A DNA stretch of 64,000 bases from Dipteris shenzhenensis (GCA_047967505.1 CM106538.1); one strand, 5' to 3'. Shown: positions 1 to 13,139, counted from the first letter of the stretch. The notes: a model not told the origin generated them from the sequence alone. Made by a program: numbers and translations.

Positions 1-2
1 CC

Positions 3-544
3 TTGTTCGGGGTTAAGATGTGCCATTCGAAGGCAAACCTGAAGCAACAATTGTATGATCTTCGTATGAATGAAAATGAGGACTTGGCAACATTCTTAAA
101 CCGTATGCAAGCTCTACTGAAGCAATTACAAGACCTCCGTTCTAAGGTCAAGGATTAGGATCAAAAGGCAATATTGTTGTTGTTGAAGAGTCTCCCCTCC
201 AGATACAGTGAGACTAGTATCCTCAGATTGGATGATGAAGCTGACTTCATCGATTGCATGGTTTTGCTCATGAGTGAGGAGAAGCGGGAAGAGAACCTTT
301 TTCCCGGTGATGCTGCATATGCTGTGAAGGACAAGAAGAATGCAACTAGAGATTCAAAAGGAGACACCCGTGCGTGCTATTATTGTGGCAAGCCAGGGCA
401 GATTGAAAGGCTTTGTGCCAAGAAGCGAGGGACGAGGCAGCGAAACAAGAAAAGAATAAGGCATGTATGATTGAGGAGTCTTCACTAGAGGAGATGGCAG
501 GTTTAGTAACAGATGATCTACTTGACCAGGATTGGGCGTTCTGA
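3..544 (+). pseudogene. Ty1/copia gag fragment (capsid part plus zinc knuckle)
   Basis: The window opens inside a copia-type gag frame. The reading frame runs from base 3 and resembles the UBN2/Retrotran_gag family, with a Q-rich helical part around 30-170 and a cut-off zinc knuckle of form CYYCGK...C near 376-420. The knuckle histidine is replaced (PGQIERLC instead of a GHxxxxC pattern). An in-frame TAG lies at 156-158. A frame change near 430 is needed to reach the following acidic stretch, which ends at the TGA at 542-544. No protease, integrase or RT follows, and an LTR-like start appears only about 260 bp later, so pol was deleted or was never present. The 5' part lies outside the window. 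In the family, Gag packages element RNA into particles; this copy cannot be functional. Confidence 0.75.
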
Positions 545-792
545 GTTTTTGGGTGTGTTATTGGTCTCAGCATCCTGTTCGTTGTATGTCAAATATGTCT
601 TGGCTATGATGCCAATACCAAGCTAAGATGCTTGGGAAGTTTTGGTATCGGGCTATGATGCCCAGGTGTGTTTTTGTGGACTTCCACTGCTTCATGAGGC
701 TTTGATATTGTTTGGTGATAAGTTGTAATGGCAACAAGCCCAGTAGGGATGAGCCAGTTCTGGTTGTGTCTTGTTACTGACTCCCTACTCGG

Positions 793-1828
793 ATCAAGGG
801 AGGGTGTTGGAGGAATGATCCTCATAGGAGCATTGCTTTGACTAAGGTATGTGGCCTGCATTGATTGGAAGTACACTCTTATGAACTCGATTGGGTGATC
901 AGCGTGTTGTTTGGCTTGTGACTGGCTCCTTGGACCTGGGGACTGTTGCATGAACTCCATATGGCGGTGCTTGACCTTCTACATAACTCGATCGGGAAGC
1001 TGTTGAACATCTCTTTGTCGTGATCACAAGCCTGAGTGCTGTGAGTCTTTGTCAGTCGACATAGCTATCTGGTAGAGCAACTGCATATATATTAGGGTCG
1101 TTAGTTGAGTCCTACATGGTTGTGATCGCCGAAAAACTCATTAGAGGTGAGGGGTGATCACAATTTCGAGTCGTGTGTTGATTAATAAGAGTTCTCAGTT
1201 ACAATTTTGGGTTGTATCGCTTGTCCTTGTGCTCTGTAAGATTCTGGTTGATCATAGTTGATGCTCAATTGTGTATATGTGAAGAGTGGGTCTCTTAGTT
1301 GATTTCCACGCAATTATCCAAACAGTTTGCATGGGTTTGTGCACGGTTCGTATGTGACGTGCAAGTACAGCTGACAGGCTCGTATACAGCTGAGGTGTAT
1401 GGAATGTTTCTGTCAGACGCTCACGGGCTGCTCCCAAGGCTTCGTCAGTGTTTTTGTTAGATGACCATCAGCTGCTCTGGGTGAGCTGGCTGGTCATACA
1501 GGGACTTTCCGTTTATCTGCGAATTGATAGAGAAGGGCTAGCTGATCCCATTGGAACTCGTCACGTGGGGACTTTTCAGCAGTTGGTCATCCCTTTGTTC
1601 TAGGCTCTTTTGATGTTGGCTGAGTAGATATGCCTTTTCTTACTGCAGTGAGCAGGTGAGTGTACAAGTGGGCACTTGAGGCATTTGCAGGGGATTGTGT
1701 CACCAAGTCTTGGCTGCTAGAAACAATCCTAGGCTGAGTGTAATTGTTTTGGAACTGAAATGGATGCTCTTTAGCTATGCTTGATGGAGGTCACTTTCAG
1801 TAGAGCTTATGCGATGGCTTCCCCAACA
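793..1828 (+). repeat. Polypurine tract and 3' LTR-like sequence of the gag-only copia remnant
   Basis: A purine run (ATCAAGGGAGGG, 793-804) is followed directly by TGTTGG at 805, the usual layout of a plus-strand polypurine tract and the start of a 3' LTR. The nearest matching inverted end, CCAACA, is at 1823-1828, which would give an LTR of about 1.0 kb. The right boundary is uncertain: no second LTR is inside the window to align, and A/T-rich polyadenylation-like sequence (AATAAATA) also occurs near 2409. Confidence 0.35.
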
Positions 1829-3123
1829 GATAGTGTTTTTACAGGCAGGGGTTGCTAGGGAGAGGGCACACGATCAGTACAGCCTTGTGGGCTGAATAGA
1901 CAGGGGTTAGGTGTCCATGCTTGACATTGGAAGGTATCCCTGGACCCCAAAGAGACATGATACAAGTGTGACTGCCATAATGTTTGCTGTGTGGAGATGC
2001 AAGTTCTCTTATGGGAAACAGATTGAAGTATCAGGATGTTTGCTGCCCATGGGGTGAGAGACTATCGGTCTTGGACAGTGTGGAGAAAGCTTTGTATTTT
2101 CTCTTTCTGCTTTGAGCAGATAGATAGCTATTTGGGCACTAGTGACAGCCTATAGGGAACTGTGTTGCCCAAGTCTGGTTACTAGTGACAGTTCCAGGCT
2201 GTGTGCAAGCTTCTTGGATTAAGAATGGAGACAGGAGTGGTAGTGAGAGTGGTGAGACCAGTGAACAGTAAAGGGGTATGTGGATGCCTAATGTGATGTG
2301 GATGGTCCAGATGTAAGAAAGAATGTGGATGCCTAATGGGATGTGGATGCCCCAGATGTAAGAAAGCATGTATCCTTTATGTAGCATGGAATTCTGGGCC
2401 TCTCACTTAATTAAATAAATACCGAAAGGGGCGCCAAGGTTTGGGGCCAATCTGTGTCTTTGTCTTGGTGCAGGGGCACTCTAGCTCCCAATCTGGTAGT
2501 TATACTTTTGCTGAATTATTGATATAACAGTGCTGGCTGGTTATTTGTTAGTTCTACTGCCCGGTTTCAGTACCTCTTTCATGTCCTCTGAAAGCCTGTG
2601 TAATTTTTTCTATAAGGTTGAGGCTTGGGATGTATTATCTTAATGGCATGATCAATAATTAGATTATAATTACAAACGTCATTAAGAAGAATGACTAGCC
2701 TTTGCCCATTAACAGATTCATTAACTCAAAAACATCATGTGGTCCAAATTGATGAGTCGATTGGACTGTATGAATAGTATCATCTTCTCATGAGAGGAAG
2801 TAGATCCTCCCCCCTGCTTGGTCACTTTACTCTTATGGAATTTGACTTATCTAGATTTGTCTAAGAAATACTGGACAGTCATACTAGCTGCATTCTTTTT
2901 GCACCCAAAGGACTCTTTTCTCTAATCAAATTGTCTTTCTCCGTTTTGACATTGGTGCCAGCAAAATGTAGGGTGTCAAAGTGTCTCTCCTTACTGTAGT
3001 ATTTAAAGCTTCGACTTGTCTATTCCTAAATGGTTTTCTAAATCTCTCTCTTGAAAAGCTGGCTTGTTAGGCGTGAAAGGGGTTTTGGATGTGAGGCTAG
3101 GGCAGGAATAAATCCAATGTCTT
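1829..3123. other. Non-coding sequence, no gene seen
   Basis: No supportable gene. It contains two diverged copies of a roughly 60-bp stretch (near 1690-1750 and 2150-2215), the 45-bp duplication listed separately, and an AATAAATA motif near 2409. A stretch near 2555-2570 resembles the copia primer site only loosely (CGGTTTCAGTACC) and is not followed by a gag frame. Confidence 0.5.
2279..2369 (+). repeat. 45-bp tandem duplication
   Basis: The motif TGTGGATGCCTAATG recurs 45 bp apart (about 2279 and 2324), and both units end in CCAGATGTAAGAAAG. The two copies differ at only a few positions. No coding meaning is seen. Confidence 0.8.
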
Positions 3124-3558
3124 TTGGATTTGCAAGAGGATGCTCTAGATTGGGAGGCTGATTTTGGTTTTACTTGGACTCAGAGGGGTTTCTTTGTCAG
3201 GTACCTGGTCGGTGTGGGTATCTCTCCTTGCTGCAATGTGCTCTTGTGTTGGAGAATATCAGGAAAAAACCCTTCTTTTGGACTTTTGCCAAACTTGACC
3301 TCACTTCTAGGATGGTGGGTATTAACCAAGTACTGCTGGCCACGGCGTGGTTCATTTGCTGTTGTTGGTGCCACTCTAGGGAGGGATTGCATCACTCAGC
3401 TCAAAAGGCCTATAAGGAACTTTCTATGGAGTGTTCTAGATGATTTGGCAGACACCCGAGCCAGGTGGTGGTCAGGTGGCTTTTTCCAGGATGAGAACCT
3501 TGGGGATGTTTTCACTTCAGCTAAGAAAGAAAATTTTCATTCTAGATTCCAATTGTGA
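3124..3558 (+). pseudogene. L1-like LINE reverse transcriptase fragment
   Basis: Across two plus frames the translation reads like the conserved part of plant L1 ORF2 just after the RT palm: a motif close to LTSRM, then NQVLLATAWFICCCW, followed by QKAYKELSMECSR. The same phrase (VNQVLLAITWFVCSYW) occurs in the minus-strand LINE at 5.9-8.0 kb, so both are from one family. The family product is an endonuclease/reverse transcriptase that copies its RNA at a nicked target. Only about 430 bp is left, with frame changes and no catalytic YADD/FADD box; this is a dead fragment. Confidence 0.6.
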
Positions 3559-5939
3559 CCACTCTGCTGAAAGAAGCATAAGAACTTTGATTCAATTAGA
3601 GTAACTGACAAAGAGGTACACTGAAACAATTTCTATAACCCAAGTCATGGAGTAACAGCAAGTGCATCAATTTTGAAATATCTTGGAAAGAGATGGAGCT
3701 TAGTTTGTACAGTCATGTATCCATAAAACAGCAGAGAAAGGACACAGAAATAGTCTGCATAGTCTCCCATCTAGAGGATCTGTCAAAGTTGATCCAAGAG
3801 GACAGCCCATGTGAACAGTCTCAGCCATGAGATCATTCTCCAGGCTTGGCATCCCAGCACTTGCAAGTGATCGCAACGGTGAAGGTGGCATTCGATGCAC
3901 CTTCTGATATCCCCCGTTTTTAAGTTTCTCATCTTTTGAGTTAGTCATCCTAGTTATTAGGTTTTGCTTCATAAAGTCCACTAGATTTTCTGCTATCTTT
4001 CTGTATAGTTTTTTTATTCTACCCTCATCATTTTTGTGCTCCAGCTGCATAGATATAAATTCTGTAGGGTAGTGTTTCAGCAAACTAGAGACTCAGTTTT
4101 CATGAAGTGAAGTATGCTAATGTCTTGCTTCTGGTAAAGGATGATGAGGTTGGTTTAGTAACATATATGTTGAAGTTTCAGGCAGCAAGGAGGTGTGCTT
4201 GTAGCTGGGCCAGGAAAAGAGTGTATTTTATATCTTTTCAAGGTAAGCGACTTGCGTTTCTCATTCTATACATCTTGGGTTCTTGCAGTCATATAGTTTA
4301 CCTACAAAAAGTCTCTCTAAATACATGATTTTGATTAGAATATACTTTAGAGTATTTGATTTCATGGTTTACGTAAGCTGAATGGGTGCTCAATTGTGTT
4401 GGAAGGATGTACAAGCTGGGGATGAACCAAACATGGATGACATTGTGCAAGTCTGCAGCACAGCTTAAATATTACACTATATTTCTTCTAAATGAGCTTC
4501 AGAGATCCGTTTCTTCAACTATTATGACCAATCGCAACACACTGGACATCACTTTTGTAAATCTGTCAAGGTGACAGAACTGCCATTACTGTATCCTGTA
4601 TTTGTATAGACCATGGCATAGAAGAGTGGCATTGCACACTGCAATCCAAGTTTCAAGAATCTTATGGATCACAATATAGGACTTCATAGAGAGTAATGAT
4701 TAGGATGATGCATGCCGTGCACAGACACACACTGTATATATGTCTTTCATGTAAATGTAATGAGGTTTCTCTCTCTTCTGGTCTTTAGTTCCTTTCTATC
4801 CTCACTGGTTACTTTACAGCATATTTTGCAGAAGTTGGATTTGTGATTTAGAAATTATGCAGCCAAAAACCAGAGGAAGTCGTAATGCTTATTAAAAGAG
4901 GAAAGGATGTGTGCACGCTGTTAATTTAGTATCCTGGCTGGTGGTGGTGCATTGGAGTGCTTGGGAATCCCATGTGTTACCAATTATTGAGCAGATATCC
5001 AAGGATCACTGGGGCCAAGCATTGATGGCAATTTCATCACACATTTTTTTTAATTCCCAAAGAGAGAATTGCTTCTGTCTGTTAGATTTTGAATAGTTCT
5101 AGGTTCTGTTATGTTCCACTTGAAGGCAATGTCACCGCACAATTTTTTGAAGCTCACAGAGATAATTTGTAATATCTGGTTGATTCTGAACAGTCGCATT
5201 ATTCTAGATTCTGTATATTCTACCATTCTAGGTTCACAGGTTAAGTGGATCTCCAGGGAACGAGGATTTGAAGGCAATTCGTCGTGCAAATTTTTTGAAG
5301 CTACAAAGAAAATTGTTTCATCTTTGGTTAGGTTCTTAATAGTAGCATCATTCAAGGTCCTCTTCTAAACTGGTTTCGTGGGACTTGGAGATGAAGTGTC
5401 TGGGGTATGTGAGGTTGAATCTGTTGGAAAAAGTAATGAACTGTGGAGTTTGTTTACTTACCTTGAGTGAGAGGGTCCTATACAGGAAAAAGCCTGGTAA
5501 AGATCCAGGGCTGACACTAAAAGTGCCACCTCAAACCTTTAGGGACTTCAGAGAAGAAGGGACAGCCTCTCCACTCCCTGAGGAAGAAAGTCCTCCTGGA
5601 AGAAGCAGCCTTGGGAGATCCCTACATGCTCAACCAAATGACCATCAAAGTGTGTACTGTGTCTGTCCATTTACTGCCATGATGTGAGATGGGTGGACTT
5701 GGGACCCATCAAGTGCATCTGTGTACAGATCTTCAGATATTCCAGGCTGAAAGGCTCACCATGATCTCCCAACATGTGTCCTCTAAGGCATGTGTAGGTT
5801 TATAGGGAGAGAGGGAATAACGTGGAGTGAGCATAGCTCAACCAAATGACGTTGAACCGCAAAAGCCCAAGAGGAGCTATGCCTCTCATTAAACATCTGA
5901 GGAACAGCTCCAAGTGATGAAGAAAGGGGAGGGAGCAAA
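3559..5939. other. Intergenic sequence with a weak internal repeat
   Basis: No gene is supported; the open frames here are short and lack recognisable motifs. Around 5025-5320 a diverged motif (GGCAAT...TTTTTTGAAGCT...AGA...AATT) recurs at about 5027, 5125 and 5273, suggesting an old tandem duplication. Confidence 0.4.
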
Positions 5940-8010
5940 TCTACTCAAGAGTCCCACAATCCCCTTCTAGGCAAATCTTCGTTTGTCTGCAATTCCATAT
6001 GCAATGCTGAATGGATTCATCATCAGCAAAGAGGAAACGCTGGCATGAAGAGGGAGTCCCAGACTTGTACCGTTGATTTACTATAATCCCTCCATGAATA
6101 GAAAGCCAAAATGAAGAGCGGAAACTTCTAGAGCCTTCTTCGAAAAAAATTTGTAAACCTGCAGAAGTTTGAAATTCTTTCCATTGAGGTGCTTTGAAGG
6201 GATTCGTGGAAGAATGGGAGGCTCTTCTAATCTCACTCCCACTCTTGGAGTTCCATTGCAAGTTCTCTATGGGGACACTCCCATAAATACAAACCCCTTC
6301 TTGGAGCTCAGAAGGGTGTCCTCCGGATGGGGGTCCAAATACCGGGCAGAAGCAAAAAATAATTGGTCAACGTGACCCAGAATCCTTAATCGGCTTACAA
6401 AGTGCATATTGGAGGATATCATCCTCCATGGACTCGGATAACCTACCCCCAAAGTGGACATCAAAGACACAGTCTTCCCAATCTGTATCTCATCAGAGAC
6501 GACGATCTAAAGTGAGGGGCATGTTCTTAAAAAAGTCCCCATCCGTCTAATGTGAGAATGTCGTCTCTTATCTGTAAGGACCCACTCCAAGGATAAGGCT
6601 GCTCAATCGTCCTTCCGCTTCCTTTGAGGGTGACTAACCATCTGAAATCTGCGTTCATCCGAAAGGTTTTGAAAGCCTTCCAAGTGTCCATGGAGAAAGT
6701 GGGGCCTTTCTCTTATGTAGGCCAGTACATGTAACCAGAAAAGCCTAGGGATTTTTCGTGATCATTCAAAATGAAATCATTCCACATGAAACATTGCCTA
6801 CCAAACTCTTCCTGTGAGTAGGGAGGGAGTCACGCAGCAGATGCTGCCCTAAGCTTTTAGGATGGCAGTCCTAAGGGAGGAGAAAGACATCCTTATGTGT
6901 GCAGAGGTGGAGATCCACCTAATGATGTCCATTGAAGCGACCCTAGCTCCAGCATTTGCTGAATCATCAAACCCACGCAATGAAAGTCTCTTTTTTTCGG
7001 GGGCAAAAAAAGGTTTTGATATCTTGTATTAACATAAGATTTTATACGAAGTCAGTTCAGCTAGCAAGATCCTCTATAAAACGAGACATGATTGGCGTTT
7101 TGAGCTAATGTAGTCCCTAGAGTGGGACCAATAAGAGCAAACAAACCATGTTATGGCTAGAAGTACCTGGTTGACAACTTGGGAAGCAAGGTCAAGTCTA
7201 GCCGAACAAAAGAGGAGAATCGTCCTAATTCTCTCCAACATAGGAGTGAATTGCTATGAGGGAGAGATGCCCACATCGATTTGAGAGCCCAAATATTTGA
7301 CACAGACACCCCTTTGAGTCATGTGAAACTAAGATCAGCCCGTCTTCTGGGGTGTCTCTCCTTGCTGATCCAAAAACCATTAGAATGTTGCAACACAAAA
7401 TGAATTCAAGGCTATCTTGAAGGAGGTGAGAGTTTGGGAAGTGGCATCTAAAAAAACAGTAGTGTCATCTGCAAGCATCATTGTCCATAACCTCCTCACC
7501 TTGTTTGAGGGGAAGTCTCATCCAAGTTTTCTGGACTTAGATCTCAAGAAGATTCTCATGGCTTTAGACACGAATAAGTACAAAAAAGGGGCTAGAGGGT
7601 ATCCCTGCAAACCAATCATGACATCTAAAATCTATGTCTTCTAATCCCCGATGATAAGCATCTAGCTATAGGTCAATCTATATAAGGAGGAGACCCTGCT
7701 GACACAAGCATCTAAAAAAAGAACACACACTTAGGGCACCCTCCAAGAGACCCCAATCTTCATTGTCAGAAGCTTTTTCTTAGTCCAAGAGTAGAATGAC
7801 CAAATCTTGGCCGCTAAGCACAGTAGCTCACTCCAAAGCCTCCCAAAAGAAAAGAAAAATATATTATAGAAAAAGCTATGACCATGCACAAAACTAGTCT
7901 GTGTAGCACGAATAAGATTTGGGGGAACATGCTGTAGCCCACAAGAACTTGCATTGCAAGCCTTTGTCAAGATCTTATACACATTGCGCAAGAGCATAAT
8001 GGGCCCCTCC
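5940..8010 (-). pseudogene. Degenerate L1-like LINE ORF2 (RT domain to zinc-binding end)
   Basis: Read on the minus strand from about 8,000 downward, the order matches plant L1 ORF2. First comes NVYKILTKAC...TSFVHGHSFFYNIF (7,990-7,860), the RT region that normally reads QxGFVxGRxIxDNI. Next is LLLD-stop-EKASDNEDW (about 7,790-7,750). Then comes the palm box MLADDTTVFL (about 7,495-7,465) and an NQVLLAITWF stretch (about 7,155). The end carries a zinc-binding CxxxC...ESIQHCIWNC-like segment near 6,050-5,960. Several frameshifts and stops break it, including a TAA where the family usually has Gln. The apurinic endonuclease end was not found upstream. Non-functional remnant. Confidence 0.7.
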
Positions 8011-9804
8011 CTTTGGGATAAGATGGATGAGACCCTCTATAAGTGAATCGGCCATATGAGATACCCAAACACTCAGTCAAGTTGGGGTGATATAATCACC
8101 AATCATGTCCAAAAGGTAATAGAAAAAGAGGGGGTCATCCCAATTGAACTAGGACATTTGCCCTTGTGAAGGGCACAAAGAGCAATCCTAAATTCCAAAT
8201 TATGAAAGGTGCATCAAGTAGAACTGTTTTCACCCTTCTTGCCAAACCATCTACCTAGCATCATATCTGGTGGTAGGAGTGGCAAGGTTTGTAGTATGAA
8301 GGGAGGCATAAGAATTTGAAGCTATATGTATGATGGCATTACGTTTAGATTGTAAAACCCCCAAGGCTTCTATGGGAAGCCACCTCCTCAACTCCTCACC
8401 TCTCACCTCTTGAGCTAGGGACATTTAAGTTAGATGTATTATGTTCATTGTGTGTTTGTAATAAGTTGCTACATTTTCAATATGGTGCATTTATTATAGC
8501 TAGTGATTGGCATCCACAATTTATTGTATGTGCGTCATACTTGTGTATTTGTGCAAGGGCATCACACTCTAGTGAGCCTCCCTATCTGAGTAAGGCAAAA
8601 AGAAGACCCCTAGTATGCATCCTTCAACAGTGCACGGAAATGTGAGTAATTGAGTCCTTAAGGCTCCTTTGTAAGCCTCGGCCTAAGAAAGGAGAAGTCT
8701 TTGCAAGCGTGCATAGAAGAAGACTTATGAGAGTCTAGGCAGCTCCAGTGAAGAAATAATTCTACAATTTAGCTTCTAAGTTGGTAGATCTCGTGCAGTG
8801 GAGATTATTGAAGAAAGAGATCTGTGCAGTGGAGAATGTTGAAGAAAGCCTTCTACTTGAATTCAAAAAAGAGGATCTATGAACTTGTGCAAACTAAAAG
8901 GATAAGGTGGTGTCCCAAAATGGGGAGAAAGCCTCAAATGCAAGAGTAGCAGCACACAAAAGAAAGAACAATGCCAGAATTCAAAAGTTTTGGGCTATTT
9001 GTCCTTTTTAATAGGTCTATCTACTTCTATTTTCAACTCTCCATAACACCTTGAATATACCAATTGTTAGCTATATCACCCAGTCCTCAAAGACGCCTGA
9101 CTAATATTTGCTAAGATTACCAACAAATTTTGTAGATCGGCTTGTGGATGATCCATCAACATATGGATGTTGCTACAATATGTTGTTTAGCATTAGCATT
9201 AATAGTTCTATTTGTGTTGGCACATTATTAGTTGTTATCCCTTTTATGTTTTCGTTCAGCCTTAGCGTCTCCCAAATATTTTGTTGATTTGCAAGTCATT
9301 GTTGATTGTTTTTGTGCAGGTCAGTTTAAGATTCTTTTATAGATCACTATGGATTGCCACCGCTGCTCTTCCATAGTTGGACCTTTTTTGCTTGCCTCTG
9401 TATATTAGAGGTCATCAATGTATGCCTTTGTTTTGCTGCAATTGCTTGTCATAATTCATGCATCAGTGAAGTTGAGAGAAGGGCTTACATAGTGGCCAAA
9501 GGATCCTCTCACACTGAGAGAAGAGCACCACCTATTATCCTCTCACACTAAGAGAAGGGCCTAGGAGATCGTCTCAGGCTAAGAGACTTTGCTTAGAGGT
9601 GGTTTTGGGTTCAAGAAGGAGCATCATTTTTAGTCTTGGTTGACTTTGAATAGAGGTAAGGGCTTACGACTTATTTTCATTTGGTATTTGGTTCAATTGT
9701 TTGTTAATTAGACGGTACCAATCACTTGCTTAGCTGTCTTCACTTCTATTTTATTAATCTTCCCTATTGATAAAGCGCACACCACACTCACATAGTCTAT
9801 GTGA
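8011..9804. other. Non-coding region upstream of the copia remnant
   Basis: No gene recognised. If the copia element starting at 9.8 kb kept its 5' LTR it should lie at the right end of this stretch, but I found no match to its 3' end near 14.54 kb. Short direct repeats occur near 8,790-8,850 (GCAGTGGAGA...TTGAAGAAAG twice) and 9,500-9,560 (CCTCTCACACT followed by AGAGAAG, repeated). Confidence 0.4.
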
Positions 9805-9825
9805 TATGCTAATTATGGTATCATC

Positions 9826-9838
9826 AGCGTGACCAATA
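9826..9838 (+). other. Probable primer-binding site of a copia element
   Basis: TGGTATCATCAGC resembles the initiator-Met tRNA primer site TGGTATCAGAGC used by many copia elements. It lies about 50 bp before the gag-like frame that starts near 9,870. Confidence 0.5.
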
Positions 9839-12479
9839 ATGTCCTCTTCTAAAGAATGTCAATTTGGATGGAACCAACTATGGCATTTGGAAATTCAAGC
9901 TTGAAAATATTCTCAAAGCCCACCCATGGATATACACACTTTGTTGCTGAAGAGGAAATTTTGAGAGTTATGATGTGCAAAGACAATAGACTCATAGTCT
10001 CATAAATTTGAGCATCAAGGACAAGATTACCCCTACTATTATAACTTTGAAAACACTAACTAAGGCTTGGAAATGTTTTCAAACCACCTATGAAGATGCT
10101 AGTACTCAAAAAACCTCAGTCATAAAAAGAAATTTGAGTAGGCTTAAAATGCGAGAGATTCAAAATGTGAATGATCATTTGAATTAGCTCAAAGACCTAG
10201 TACATTAACTAGTACTCCATGTGCGTAAACGCTTGATCACAGTAGGCAGGTGATCTTCTTCCCAACAATCTTCAAGAATCGTTGGATAATTTCTCATCAC
10301 GCTCTACAAAGAGCATCCTCCATGGTTGCCTGCATAAAAAGTTTGGTAATTTGAATGATACAACCTTCATGGATAAAACTAGAAGACAATATCAAAAACC
10401 ACTATTCAGGTCTAAACCAAAGCAAAGCTTTACTTCTTATCTTCAACATGATGATAAAGATCATCATGATTGGAACGACACAAAGAAGAAAGGATCTTGC
10501 TTCTATTATGGGAAGCATTGCTTATTTTCCTTTGAGTTTCAGAAGAAAACGGGTTTAAACCTAGTGGTAAAGACACTGCTAATGTATCTATGCACCAAAC
10601 TCCTAATTGTAAGAAACCTTAGTTATCTCAAAATCAAATAAGTCTAGTCAAGATAATGAGTCATGGATTATTGACTTCGTAACCTCTAGTCAATTCACTC
10701 TAACAAGGAATGGTCCTCTCACGCAAAGAAAAATGATAGTGACCATATAGACATATCATCAAATCAAGAACATACAAATACAAATGTTGAATAAAGATGT
10801 ATGGGACATACATAATGTTTTGCATGTTCCTGTTCTGAAGCAAAGCCTTCAATCTATAGATGTCATTACTAAACAAAACAAGGTGGAATCTGATAATTTG
10901 GAATGCCTGATTCGAGGCAAAGCTAGGGAATTGAGAAAGAAGGCCTTTGTGAAACTGACATAATCTATACCTAATGAAACAAGAAAGAAATTATGTGGCT
11001 TGAAAGATTTAGTCACCTAGTTCTCATCATGAACAGGAAAGGTTTTGTGAATGGAGTACCTCATCTTTGATAGGAGAAGATGATTTGAAAGGGAAGTGTC
11101 ATGGGAAAGCATAGCTTTGAAAATTTAAGGAAAAAGGATATCCTCGATGTGATACATTTTAACCTATGTGATCCTTTGAATCTTAATTAGTAGGAGATAA
11201 GTTTACCTTTTAACATTCTATTATTCTAGGAAGACATGGTGTTCTTATTAAGGATAAGTATGATACTTTAAGTACTTTAAGGAGCTCATTGCCATGGTTG
11301 AAGATCAAATTGGTAAGCATGTCAAGGCTCTTAAATCCACGAGGGATTCACTAGTAGTAATAAGGAGACATCACCTGCGTGCAGTACATATATGAGAATT
11401 CCCCTTATCTACCCCCTATTTACGGGACCTTACCTTATAAAATGTACCTTCCTTCCCTTATATAACCCCCCTCCCTTACACTCACGTGGTACCATACGAT
11501 AAACCCTAGTGGACCCCTCGAGCTTAGATCGGATAAATAGGGAGAATAGAAGTCAACAAAATGGATAGAATCGTCTAAAGAGAAGGGCGTTGGAAGGAAA
11601 CCTTGAACAAAATCACCCTTTCAAAGCGCATGAACCGTACTCTAGGTGAAGACATAGAATATGCTGAAGGAACACAATATACCAAACTATTTATGGGATA
11701 CAACTATGTATCTTCATATCAAAAGTGCTATAAATCTCATACTAAATGAAACTCTTGAAGAGGCTTTTATATCACAAATCTTATGGAACGCATCTTTGCT
11801 ATTGGTGCATAAGTATCACCATAATCTTACCATAGTATCGTGCAAAATTAAAATATATCGCCTAAGGATGTTTGGGATGTAGGGCTTATGCTCAAATTTG
11901 TGATGCCAACAAAATAAAAAGATATTCATGGTCATATTTGTGATTCCAACAAAAGCAAACTGGATAATGAATTAGTTGAAGCTATATTTGTTGGCTATAT
12001 TGATAATCACATGGCCGAAAGGATTACAACCTTGAAGCACACAATATGATCATTGGTATGATCTAATTGTTGATGAAGGAGGGATGTTATACTTCCGACA
12101 ACAAACTACGTCTTTTTATCCTATTGTTAACCAAGTTATGGAGAGAGTTTCATTTGGATTGGGAAAACCCATCGCTTTGTCCCCAATCCTGGCTAGGATG
12201 AACTCCATGGCCAAGCCCAATGGGTTAGCTTGGAGTTCTTTTCAAGTCGACCTCACTCAGTTTGATCTCTAGGAGGCTCCTCTATGGTCACCGTTCTACT
12301 CCAGGTCAAAGTTTCTGCTACTCCAAACTGGTTTCTACATAGTCAAAGAATCAACCATAACTTCTCGGGGTTTTATCATACCACTTCAAGTAAAATAAAA
12401 GTTTATTCTTTGGAAGATAATATTTATTTTTGTCTTCTGAGATGAAGTCAGAATCGATGTAGTATGGCCGTGGTGGAAG

Positions 12480-13060
12480 CCACAAGCAGAGGGGATACTA
12501 ACAGACTGTTTTTTCTTTTATGGGAGACAGGAAACTAGAGAAGCAGCCTTCATATGTTGCAACAGTAGCTTCACCTTTGTCTAACATTAGGAAAAATGAG
12601 GTCATTCTTCTTATACAACAGCAAGTCCTCCTCCTCAAAAAGGAGAATAATGACCTGAAGCACAAGTTCCAAGAGCTAGAAGAGAGAGTAAAAGTGGTTG
12701 AGAATAAACTGGAAAAGTCCCACTACAACGTTAAATGATGAAGCTGCCTTTAGTCAAATGGAAGAGATGCATGAGAAGCTCAAGGGAGAGGTCCAAAAGA
12801 ATCTCAAAGGAGAAGTAAAGAGCTCCTTAGATGCATAGATGTGTACTCAAATGCAAAAGGAAGTTAAAGAGCAAGCTGATAGACTACGCAACTCAAGAAT
12901 GCTTAAGATTAGAGGTTTACCAGACAACTGGTACATAGCAGAAGACTCTTATAAAGCGAATTGTGAGAAAATTAGAAAAGCTTTACTAGGAGTTGAATGG
13001 GAAGACTATTGGGCAAGAAGGAGCACATGCAATCCTTACTTTCGAATCAAATGCTAAGAG
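12480..13060 (+). pseudogene. LINE ORF1-like coiled-coil/RNA-binding fragment inserted in copia
   Basis: A frame starting at 12,520 (MGDRKLEKQ...) forms a strong heptad-like coiled coil (about residues 28-70, rich in L, E and K). After a frame change and a TAG at 12,837-12,839, the sequence reads EQADRLRNSRMLKIRGLP followed by an acidic stretch. That layout, a coiled coil then an RxxNLxIxGLPE-type segment, resembles L1 ORF1 (Transposase_22-like) nucleic-acid-binding proteins. It lies exactly where the copia integrase C-terminus (about 12,050) should run on into RT (about 13,500), so it looks like a later insertion. The assignment rests on pattern only; an unrelated coiled-coil gene piece is possible. 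Confidence 0.4.
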
Positions 13061-13139
13061 AACTTAGGTTGTCGGTATGAAACCACAAACAGTTCAAGTT
13101 ATTGATGCACCTTGATTAACCCTCAACAAGTGAGGAAGG

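Noticed and set aside
1057-1130. Possible tRNA (TAGCTATCTGGTAGAGCAACTGC)
   Set aside because: Only a D-loop-like phrase is present; no paired acceptor stem and no GGTTCGA-type T-loop at the right distance.
3700-4083. 127-codon minus-strand frame
   Set aside because: No recognisable motif, no supporting splice or promoter context, and similar-length chance frames are common here.
5050-5368. Overlapping frames on both strands around a weak repeat
   Set aside because: Both strands are open over the same bases and neither resembles a known domain; best explained by the diverged tandem repeat.
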